Below are positions 46,625-53,761 of a stretch of DNA of 64,000 nt, piece by piece. Both the position numbers and the translations under genes were made by a program. This DNA comes from Xiheicaenibacterium sp046351325. Its GTDB lineage: Bacteria > Myxococcota_A > Polyangia > Polyangiales > Polyangiaceae. Position 1 is the stretch's first letter. Every line of letters begins with the position of its first letter. Below the pieces are notes generated by a model. The model was given only the letters and a program-made list of their open reading frames with translations, did no database searches and was not told the DNA's origin. Location of the stretch: contig JAXLYR010000018.1 in assembly GCA_046351325.1 (NCBI GenBank), forward strand, positions 106,462 through 170,461, read 5' to 3'.

Positions 46625-49074
46625 CCGCGGGGGCGCCGTCCAGTCAGGAGTCGCAGGGGCAATTGCCCCCGCAGTTGCCGCTCCACAATCCGCGCCTCCA
46701 CGCGGCTGGCACGCGCGTCTGGCAGGTCCTCGTCGACCTGTGGCTCTACTTTTCCGGCTACTTCACCAAGAAGAAGCCGACCTTCATGGTGGCGCTCTGG
46801 CCGGCGCTGCTGCTGACGACAGCGCTCTATTCGCGGTGGATCAGCACGAATTACATCTTCGACGAGCAAGAGGCTTTGCTCGGCAACCCCTACGTCAACC
46901 AGCAGGGCTTCAAATACGAAGAGGCCATATATCGGGACTTCTGGGGCCTACCGGCCAATGCCAGCATCGGCAGCTATCGCCCAATCCCGAACTATGTTTG
47001 GCGTGGTCTCGTCGAGGTCGGTGAGCGCGGTCAACGCATCGTCGACGAGCGCGTCCCCGTATCGTGGCAAACCAAAATCCAGAAGCGGTTCTTCGAGCCC
47101 GAGCCTCTGCCGAAGCTCAGCGAGGTCGCGCGTCGCTCGTGGTTCCAGCATCTCTTCAATCTGTTCTTCCACGCGGTGAACGGCGCGCTCTTCACAGCCA
47201 TGGGCTGGCGTGTCACGGGGCGACGACTGCCCGCGTGGTTCGCTGGCGCCACCTTCATCACCGCGGCGATCCTCACCGAGGCTGTCTCCGGGGTCGTCGG
47301 CCTCGCGGACATCCTCGGTGGCATGGGTGCGCTCCTCGCGCTCGCGGCGCTCGGCCTGCGCGGCCACGCGATGCCGTTCGGTGTCTTCCTCGGGCTCACG
47401 ATCGGCTTGTTTTCCAAGGAGAGCGCGATCGTCTGCATCCCGCTCGTCCCCGTCGCGGCCGTCCTTTTGGCCCCGGTGATTCACCCTGAGCGACCCGCGC
47501 GCTTCGCGCGGGGTGGGCTCGCCGCGATAGGCACGCTCGCGGCCTTCGTCCTTTACGTCGAGATGCGCAAGCGGTGGTTTCCGTCGCCGCTGCCCTCCGA
47601 GCTGAAGGACCCAATCGAGCCCGGCTCTTCGCGCATGAGCTACGCAGTGCGCGACTTCATGATCTGGTTTCACCAGGCCCCCCTGCCGAAGGATCCGCTC
47701 AACAATCCCCTCGTCGACGCGCAGCTCGACGAGCGCATCGCGGGTGCGTGCAGGGTCTATTTCCGCGGCCTCGTTCAGGTCGTCTTCCCCTGGCATTTGA
47801 GCGGGGACTATTCGGCTCCCCAAGAGCCCATTCCGGCGAAGATCATCTTCCCCGAGAGCGTGCTCGGGTGGGGCGCAACGGTCCTCCCACTCGGCTTTGC
47901 ACTGGGGATTTGGCTCGTGTCCCTCAAGCGAGAGGCTCAGCGCGCCAAGCTCGCTGGCTTCTTCGCGGCGGGCCGGCCCGCCAAGGCAGTCGTCGACAGC
48001 GAGCCTGAGGTCGAGGCGCCCCGCAATCCTGGGCGAATCGGGCGCCTCCTGCGCGCCTTGAGCAACGAGGTGAAGGACACGCGGGTCGGCAAATGGACGC
48101 TCGCCAACCAACGCGTGCTGGCCGAGGCGGCTATCCTCATTTTCTCGATCATCCTCGTCCGCAAGATGCTCTCGATTGGCCCCTACGAGGGCAATCGGGA
48201 TATGGGCGACAAGGACCCTCAATACAATATCATCCTACCGCCCAATCAGCTGGCGGACGCCTTGGCTTACGGCGCCTGCGCCTGTGTCGCACTCGGTGCT
48301 TTGGTCGAGTCCGCGTGGCGTCCCCGCAAGACTCCGGCCGCCCCGTGGCGTATCCCGATCGTCGCGCTGGGGTTGGTGTGGCTCGTCGTCAGCTACTTCC
48401 CCCACTCGAACATGTACGTGCTCCTGCCCACGGTGCGCGCCGAGCGACTCTGGTATTTCCCAGTCCTCGGGACGACCATGGTGGTCGCGACGGCCCTCAC
48501 GTACGCGGTCGATCGCGTCCGCACGATCCGCGGTTGGGCCGGTTACGCGTGGATCATCCCGACTGCGTTCTTGGGGTTTCAGGCGGGTCGCGCTTATTGG
48601 CATGCGACGGACTACCGCGATGACCTGATCTTCTGGCGCGAGACCAAAGACGCCGTCCCCCACAGCGCGAAGGCTCACCTGAACTACTCGGTAATGGCCG
48701 GCGCTCGCGGCATGATGGAGATTCGCCTACAGGAGAGTCACATCGCACGGCAGCTCGCGCCTGATTGGGCGATGGCTCACGTCTACACCGGAGATACCCT
48801 GTGTCGCATGGGCTTCCCCGAGGCCGCGATACCCCATTACAAGCGTGGCTTCGTGCTCGGCCCCAACGACCAAGGGCTCATCAAGCTCGCGCTCCAGTGC
48901 ATGTGGGACTACCAAGTCCTATTGCCTCACGAGCACGAGCTCCGCGCGCTCGCCGAGGACCATCCCGGTAGCTGGTTTGCCTATCTGCTCGACGACACGA
49001 TCCGCAACGGCGCAAAACAAGGCGGCGTCCAGCACAAGCCCCGCGGCTACGACGAGCCCGCTGCGGACGAGTAG
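46621..49074 (+). CDS. TMTC-like polytopic membrane protein with C-terminal TPR-like segment
   Basis: An 817-residue protein from a GTG at 46621 overlapping the SDR stop. It has about ten or more hydrophobic spans between residues 55 and 690. An early loop with DEQEALLGNPYV and YRPIPNYVW matches the acidic/aromatic first-loop pattern of TMTC/GT-C O-mannosyltransferase-like proteins. The segment NMYVLLPTVRAERLWYFPVLG is also characteristic of that family. After the last span, TPR-like helices (about 700-790) run to a charged tail. It may transfer a sugar from a lipid carrier to exported proteins, but the donor and acceptor are unknown. Its 3' end overlaps the convergent methyltransferase gene by 28 bases. 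Confidence 0.8.
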   Translation: MTAGAPSSQESQGQLPPQLPLHNPRLHAAGTRVWQVLVDLWLYFSGYFTKKKPTFMVALWPALLLTTALYSRWISTNYIFDEQEALLGNPYVNQQGFKYEEAIYRDFWGLPANASIGSYRPIPNYVWRGLVEVGERGQRIVDERVPVSWQTKIQKRFFEPEPLPKLSEVARRSWFQHLFNLFFHAVNGALFTAMGWRVTGRRLPAWFAGATFITAAILTEAVSGVVGLADILGGMGALLALAALGLRGHAMPFGVFLGLTIGLFSKESAIVCIPLVPVAAVLLAPVIHPERPARFARGGLAAIGTLAAFVLYVEMRKRWFPSPLPSELKDPIEPGSSRMSYAVRDFMIWFHQAPLPKDPLNNPLVDAQLDERIAGACRVYFRGLVQVVFPWHLSGDYSAPQEPIPAKIIFPESVLGWGATVLPLGFALGIWLVSLKREAQRAKLAGFFAAGRPAKAVVDSEPEVEAPRNPGRIGRLLRALSNEVKDTRVGKWTLANQRVLAEAAILIFSIILVRKMLSIGPYEGNRDMGDKDPQYNIILPPNQLADALAYGACACVALGALVESAWRPRKTPAAPWRIPIVALGLVWLVVSYFPHSNMYVLLPTVRAERLWYFPVLGTTMVVATALTYAVDRVRTIRGWAGYAWIIPTAFLGFQAGRAYWHATDYRDDLIFWRETKDAVPHSAKAHLNYSVMAGARGMMEIRLQESHIARQLAPDWAMAHVYTGDTLCRMGFPEAAIPHYKRGFVLGPNDQGLIKLALQCMWDYQVLLPHEHELRALAEDHPGSWFAYLLDDTIRNGAKQGGVQHKPRGYDEPAADE

Positions 49075-49712
49075 CGCCCGACCCAAGGGAAGAAGCGGCC
49101 GACCCTCCGAGCATATCGGATGAAGGCTTCGCCGTGGACCGCGGCGAGGTGCATCTCCTCGGCGCGGACTTGGATGCAAACCACCTGCACCACGAGGGCG
49201 ACGCCCATGATCGACCAGGGTGAGGGCGCGACCAAGACGAGCCCACCGAGCGCGACGAAGAGGCCTGCGTAGATCGGATTTCGGATTACGGAATAGAGGC
49301 CGTGTTCGACGAGCGCCGTCCGGCTGCGGTCGATGCCATCGCTCGCTTCGCTCGACCCACGCCCGTTCCGCTCGATGCCAATCCGGAACGAGGCGCCCAT
49401 GTTCGCTTGGGCGACCATCACGAAGAGCACGCCGGCGATCGCCGCCGTCCAACCGACCCACTCGAAGAAGGGCGGTAGTTCGAAGACCCCGAGTCGCTCC
49501 GGCCCGAGCGCCGCGTGCGCGACCGCGAGCGCCAGCGCGCCAGCGACCAGCGCGAAGAGCGATGTCGCGACGACTGGCTGCAGCGGGTCGGCGTCGTGTT
49601 TGGTGACGAGGCCCCAATGGGGTCCTCGCAGGCGCATGCGCACCGTCGGGACCACGAACACAAGGACGAACGCGACCATCATCGCGACGGGGAAGCTCAT
49701 TCGCTGGCTCAT
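49047..49712 (-). CDS. isoprenylcysteine carboxyl methyltransferase-like membrane protein
   Basis: About 221 residues from the ATG at 49712; an ATG at 49700 is an alternative. Four or five hydrophobic spans precede the conserved C-terminal ICMT/PEMT region: LVEHGLYSVIRNPIYAGLF, the S-adenosylmethionine motif with RNPIY; then RAEEMHLAAVHGEAFIRYARRVGRFFPW, where the E-E pair and YxxRVxRFxP are family marks. Bacterial members methylate lipids or small molecules. Prenylated protein substrates are unlikely. The gene overlaps the 3' end of the TMTC-like gene and is divergent from the TetR regulator. Confidence 0.88.
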   Translation of the reverse strand: MSQRMSFPVAMMVAFVLVFVVPTVRMRLRGPHWGLVTKHDADPLQPVVATSLFALVAGALALAVAHAALGPERLGVFELPPFFEWVGWTAAIAGVLFVMVAQANMGASFRIGIERNGRGSSEASDGIDRSRTALVEHGLYSVIRNPIYAGLFVALGGLVLVAPSPWSIMGVALVVQVVCIQVRAEEMHLAAVHGEAFIRYARRVGRFFPWVGRYSSAAGSS

Positions 49713-49856
49713 GCGCCCAATATGAGCAATTGCTCGGATCTCGCTACTCGCCTGGGTGAGCGCTCGAATCGACCGTCTTTTCCGAGAGTTCGACGACCAA
49801 CCTCGCGCGCGGCTCACATGCGGCGCGCGCGCCTGCTCCGCGTTGCGCGGGCGGCT

Positions 49857-50522
49857 ATGCTCCTTTGCGTGCCTCGCTCTCGCCTCTCGCCTCGACGTGA
49901 GCCCGTCCTCGAGCGCGGGCGCGACACGCGCGCAGCCATCCTCGCCGCCGCCGCTCAGGTCTTTTCGTCTCAGGGCTACGCGAAGGGCACGACGAACCGG
50001 ATCGCGGCGCGCGCCGGCGTCTCGATAGGCTCGCTTTACCAGTATTTCCCCAACAAGGACTCGATCCTGGTCGCGCTCCTCTATCGGCATATGGAGGAGG
50101 GAGTCGCGCTCGTCCTCGAGCTGCTCGCCGAGGACGTGAGCGCCCTCGGCCTCGACGCGCGGATAGCCCGATACGTGCGCGCGATGCTGATGTTCCACGA
50201 GAGTGATCCGAAGTTGCACCGCGTCCTCTTCGAGGAGGCGCCCCACCCGCGCGCAGTCTGGCAGCGCCTCGCGCAGCTCGAGGCGACGCTCTGCGAGGCC
50301 GTCGCGACCATGTTCCGCGCGAGCCCCGACATCGGCGTAGCTGCCCCCGACACGGCCGCCTGGATCGCGGTGCAAACCGTCGAGGCCGTCGTTCATCGGT
50401 TCGTCTTGCACGGTCACGACGGGACAACGCGTGAAGCGCTCGTCTCCGAGGTCACGACCATGTTGTGCGGATACCTCGCCGGAGAACGGTCCTACCCCCT
50501 ACGAACCGAGGCCCGACGGTAA
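49857..50522 (+). CDS. TetR-family transcriptional regulator
   Basis: About 221 residues from the ATG at 49857; an ATG at 49818 and a GTG at 49869 are alternatives. The N-terminal helix-turn-helix is typical: RAAILAAAAQVFSSQGYAKGTTNRIAARAGVSIGSLYQYFPNKDSIL. The C-terminal helical ligand-binding region has no recognisable effector signature. It is divergent from the ICMT-like gene, with 144 bases between the chosen starts, so regulation of that neighbour is the simplest guess. The lipin-like gene follows 12 bases after its stop. Confidence 0.9.
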   Translation: MLLCVPRSRLSPRREPVLERGRDTRAAILAAAAQVFSSQGYAKGTTNRIAARAGVSIGSLYQYFPNKDSILVALLYRHMEEGVALVLELLAEDVSALGLDARIARYVRAMLMFHESDPKLHRVLFEEAPHPRAVWQRLAQLEATLCEAVATMFRASPDIGVAAPDTAAWIAVQTVEAVVHRFVLHGHDGTTREALVSEVTTMLCGYLAGERSYPLRTEARR

Positions 50523-50534
50523 TACGGTGGAGCG

Positions 50535-51704
50535 GTGATTCACGGCTCGACTCGCTCCGCGGCGCTCGCTCTGCTCGTCGTCGGCTGCTCGGTCTCCTCC
50601 ACGAGTGACCCGTCCGCGCAAACCTCGAGCTCGACTCCGAAGAGCGCGACGGTCTCGGCGAGCGCGCGCTCGGCGCCGAGTGCGGTGAGCTCACCCGCCA
50701 GCGTCGCGAGCACCACCAGCGCCAGCGCTGCCAGCGCGAGCGCTTCGATTTCCGTAGCGGCCTCCGCCTCTGCTGCGCCCGCCGTCGTCCCCGCGAGCGA
50801 CGCGTGCGCCGCCGCGCCTCGTTACAGCTTCGAGGCGACTGGCAAATACCGTCGCTCGCGCACGAAGCTGCTCGTGCTCTCACAGGGAGACGCGAACCAC
50901 GACGCGCGTGACGCCGTGGTGGCGGTCGGCGCACCGGCGACGCTCACGGCGAAGTTCGTCTACGGCCCAGTCCACAAGGACCTCGAGGGCGAGGACGTCG
51001 TGTTCTTCTTGCGCCAGGCCGACTGCAGCTGGGCGAACCTCGGCAAGGTGACGACGGACGGCGACGGCCGCGCCTCGCTGGACGTCCCGGCGGCGACGCT
51101 CTCGGCGCCTGGGCGCTATCCGTTCGAGGTCGTCGTCGAGGGCGACGGCTCGATCGCGGAGGGCTCCGTCTTCGTCCTCGCCCCGAAGACGCGGGCCGTG
51201 GTGTTCGACGTGGACGCGACGCTGACGGTCGGCGACGAGGAGATCGTCGACCAGGTGCTGACGGGCACCGTCCCCGAGATGCAGGTCGACGCTGACAAAA
51301 TTGTTCGCCAATGGGCCGACGCCGGATGGCTCGTCGCGTACGTGACTGGGCGCCCTCGCCAGCTCACGAAGCTCACGCGTGCTTGGCTGCGCGACAAGGG
51401 ATTCCCCACGGGGATCGTGCGGCTCACGTCCTCTGCGGCCGAGGCCGTCCCCAGCGTCGAGGGCGTGCAGACCTACAAAGAGCACGCGATCAAGGAGCTG
51501 CGCGACGCGGGGCTCGACATCGGCTTTGCATATGGGAACGCCGTTACGGACATATGCGCTTATGCCCATAGCGGGGTCGACCCGAAGAGGACCTTCATCG
51601 TCGGACCCCACGGCGGCAAGGCCTGCGACGGCGGGGCGCCGACGCAGGCGCTGGAGAGCTACACGCAGCAGCTCGACGACGTGGCAGGCCTAGCGAGACC
51701 CTGA
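50535..51704 (+). CDS. lipin-like (LNS2) HAD phosphatase lipoprotein
   Basis: A 389-residue protein from a GTG at 50535 preceded by GGAG. A short signal sequence ends in LVVGC (lipobox Cys). A Ser/Ala-only linker of some 60 residues follows. A beta domain with FVYGPVHKDLEGEDVVFFL comes next, then the LNS2-type HAD phosphatase: AVVFDVDATLT (DxDxT nucleophile, near 224), VAYVTGRPRQL, and a terminal IGFAYGNAVTDICAYAHSG. Lipins dephosphorylate phosphatidate inside eukaryotic cells. Here the lipid anchor puts the catalytic domain outside the cytoplasm. The nucleophile and acid/base Asp are intact. Confidence 0.85.
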   Translation: MIHGSTRSAALALLVVGCSVSSTSDPSAQTSSSTPKSATVSASARSAPSAVSSPASVASTTSASAASASASISVAASASAAPAVVPASDACAAAPRYSFEATGKYRRSRTKLLVLSQGDANHDARDAVVAVGAPATLTAKFVYGPVHKDLEGEDVVFFLRQADCSWANLGKVTTDGDGRASLDVPAATLSAPGRYPFEVVVEGDGSIAEGSVFVLAPKTRAVVFDVDATLTVGDEEIVDQVLTGTVPEMQVDADKIVRQWADAGWLVAYVTGRPRQLTKLTRAWLRDKGFPTGIVRLTSSAAEAVPSVEGVQTYKEHAIKELRDAGLDIGFAYGNAVTDICAYAHSGVDPKRTFIVGPHGGKACDGGAPTQALESYTQQLDDVAGLARP

Positions 51705-51718
51705 CAGCGCATATCGGA

Positions 51719-52186
51719 TCAGGAGCAGGGCACGCGGCACGCGCCGAGGCCCTTGCAGTCGTTCCGTCCCTTGCAGTCGTGCCGGTCGTCCCTGCAGCCG
51801 CCGAGTCCCTTGCACTCGTTCATGCCCTTGCAAGCGTGGCATCCATACGACTCGTGCTTGGTGCAGTCACCGTGGCAGCCGCCCTTGCCCTTGCATTCGT
51901 TCTTGCCGCGGCAGTCGTTGATGCCCGCGACCTTGCAGTAGCCTTGCCCTTTGCACTCGTTTCGACCTTTGCAGCAATTGCCGGGCTCGCTCTGCGCGCC
52001 GCCCTTCCGCGTCGCGATGACTGGCTTCGTCGTCGCCGCGCTCGAAGCGGTCGATTGGGTCGTCGCGCTCGCGTCGGGCTGGGCCTCGGCCGCTTTGGTG
52101 GTTTGCGACGAGCACCCAGTCGTGATTCCTTGAACGGCGATCAACCAAAACAACCGCGCCGCGCGCTCCTTTTCGTCCCCCAGCAT
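51719..52186 (-). CDS. Cys-rich CKGxN-repeat lipoprotein
   Basis: A 155-residue protein. The N-terminus has a hydrophobic signal ending in ITTGC (lipobox-like), then a Thr/Ala/Ser linker. The C-terminal 85 residues are about five copies of a CxGxNxCKGxGxC unit (CKGRNECKGQGYC, CRGKNECKGKGGC, CKGMNECKGLGGC, CKGRNDCKGLGAC). The dense Cys, Lys and Gly content is unlike its neighbours and suggests metal binding or a small disulfide-linked repeat array. I recognise no established named family. It is convergent with the lipin-like gene (14 bases) and divergent from a small lipoprotein gene. Confidence 0.82.
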   Translation of the reverse strand: MLGDEKERAARLFWLIAVQGITTGCSSQTTKAAEAQPDASATTQSTASSAATTKPVIATRKGGAQSEPGNCCKGRNECKGQGYCKVAGINDCRGKNECKGKGGCHGDCTKHESYGCHACKGMNECKGLGGCRDDRHDCKGRNDCKGLGACRVPCS

Positions 52187-52213
52187 TCGACGATTCTACA
52201 TCATCGCGCGTGG

Positions 52214-52246
52214 CCTCGTGACGATCGCGACAACCTCGTGACGATC
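52214..52246. repeat. 13-base direct repeat with 20-base spacing in a divergent promoter region
   Basis: CCTCGTGACGATC occurs at 52214-52226 and 52234-52246, start to start 20 bases, close to two helical turns, in the 188-base gap between divergent genes. This is the arrangement expected of a regulator binding side by side, though chance cannot be excluded. Confidence 0.45.
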
Positions 52247-52374
52247 CTCGACGTCTGCGGGCTCGACACGAAGACTTCGTACAACGAATTACTGGCGAGA
52301 AGGCGGGGCGGGCAAAGACTCCAGGTTATCGAGCGGCGCCGCGGGGGCGCCCGCCAACAAGGGAGTTTACCGTC

Positions 52375-52596
52375 ATGGTTCGATTGGCTCGTTCGCAGGT
52401 CTCCACCAATCTCACTGGTCGCGCTGTTCGCGTAGCGCTGTGTTTGCTCGTCCCGACAGCGGCGATGCTCTTGACCGGATGTCCCGAGAACACCACCCAA
52501 TCGGGGAGCGCGTCGGCGTCGAACACGCCCGCGAAGGTCCCTGATGGCAAGTCGGCCGAGACCCCCAAAGAGCAGCCGTCGTCCTCGGCCAAGTAG
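52375..52596 (+). CDS. very small lipoprotein
   Basis: A 73-residue protein from the ATG at 52375, with GGGAG about ten bases before it. A long signal sequence ends in AMLLTGC (lipobox). Only about 37 residues follow, all polar Ser/Pro/Lys low complexity without domain. Once lipidated it would be a short disordered tail on the membrane. It is divergent from the CKGxN-repeat gene and ends 6 bases before the convergent hutF-like gene. Confidence 0.68.
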   Translation: MVRLARSQVSTNLTGRAVRVALCLLVPTAAMLLTGCPENTTQSGSASASNTPAKVPDGKSAETPKEQPSSSAK

Positions 52597-52602
52597 CGCG
52601 CC

Positions 52603-53754
52603 TCAGAGCTCCGCTTCGATGACGTCGCTCTGCGCGCTGAAGACCACGGCGTCGAGCAGGTGTTCGTCGTCGACGCCGTAGAGATCGGGGTGGTCGCGCC
52701 GAATGGCGATTTCGGCGCCTGCGTCCTCGAAGCCGACCGCGCGCGCGCCAGCGTGAGACCCTATTCCGTAGAGGCGCGCGGCCGGGCTCTCGCCGTTCGC
52801 TGGTCGCAAGACGACGCGACGCCCAGTGCGCAGGCGCTCGCCGAGCTCGACGAGTCGCATGTCCTCGAGCGGCGCGGTCGCCACGTGACTGTCGACTCCG
52901 ACGGAGAGCGCGACGCGCTCCTCGAGGAGCGCGGTGACATCGGGCAGGCCATCCCCGAGATCGCGCTCGGTCGTCGGACACAAGCAAACTTGTGCGCGGG
53001 CCTCACCGAGCAGGCGAGCCTCGTGACGCTGCAGGTGGGTCGCGTGCACTGCGACGAAGCGAGCGTCGAGCACGCCACGATCTGCGAGCAGCTCGACTGG
53101 GCGTTTACCGGTCTCACCGAGGCACGCGCGGATCTCGGCCGGCTGCTCCGCTACATGCATATGAACTGGCAAGTCGCGCTCGGCGGCGAAGGCGTGAATC
53201 TCCGGCAGCCAATCGGGCGGGACCGCGCGCACGCTGTGTGGGGCAATCCCGATTCGGACGCGGGCGTGTCCGCGGTAGCGCCCGATCAGGTCCTCGACGT
53301 CGTCGAGCGCGTCCTCGAGCCGCTCGTCCGAGAAGCGCCGCTGCGCGCCCTCGGGTGGGCGCTTGGGTCCGGCGCGGTGATAGACGACCCGCAACAGGCA
53401 TATCCGAAGCCCCGCCTCGAGCGCGGCCTCGACGACGACCTGCGAGAGCAGCGTGCGCTCCGAATAGGGGACTCCGGTGAGGTCATGATGCAAATAGTGA
53501 AACTCGCCGACGGTCCGCACGCCGCGCCGGTGGAGCTCGCGAAACGCGAGCAGCGAGGCCGCGCGCAGGCTCTTCGGGTCGAGCGTCTCGGCGAGCCCGT
53601 ACATCTCGGCGCGCCAAGACCAGAAGTCGTCGGCGTCGTCGGGCCCCGGCCGCTGGGCGCGGCCGCGCATCAGCCGTTGAAACGCGTGCGAGTGGGCGGT
53701 CGAGAGCGCGGGTAGCCACACGAGCCCACGCTGAGAGTCGTGTCTCACGATCAT
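52603..53754 (-). CDS. hutF: formimidoylglutamate deiminase-like amidohydrolase, short form
   Basis: A 383-residue amidohydrolase that follows HutF through its core: PALSTAHSHAFQRLMRG (metal HxH), FWSWRAEMYGLAETLD, VGEFHYLHHDLTG, LPVHMHVAEQPAEI and GVDSHVATAPLEDM (late metal Asp). HutF removes ammonia from N-formimino-glutamate in histidine breakdown. Full-length enzymes are nearer 450 residues. This one begins almost at the HxH strand and stops soon after the last metal Asp, so the beta-sandwich that wraps both ends is largely missing. No other hut gene is nearby. It lies 7 bases downstream of the membrane sulfatase-fold genes, which is an odd partnership. Confidence 0.8.
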   Translation of the reverse strand: MIVRHDSQRGLVWLPALSTAHSHAFQRLMRGRAQRPGPDDADDFWSWRAEMYGLAETLDPKSLRAASLLAFRELHRRGVRTVGEFHYLHHDLTGVPYSERTLLSQVVVEAALEAGLRICLLRVVYHRAGPKRPPEGAQRRFSDERLEDALDDVEDLIGRYRGHARVRIGIAPHSVRAVPPDWLPEIHAFAAERDLPVHMHVAEQPAEIRACLGETGKRPVELLADRGVLDARFVAVHATHLQRHEARLLGEARAQVCLCPTTERDLGDGLPDVTALLEERVALSVGVDSHVATAPLEDMRLVELGERLRTGRRVVLRPANGESPAARLYGIGSHAGARAVGFEDAGAEIAIRRDHPDLYGVDDEHLLDAVVFSAQSDVIEAEL

Positions 53755-53761
53755 CGAGTCG

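Noticed and set aside
46948..48222. 424-residue minus-strand frame opposite the TMTC-like gene
   Set aside because: Charged, repetitive antisense shadow; the plus strand encodes a coherent membrane protein.
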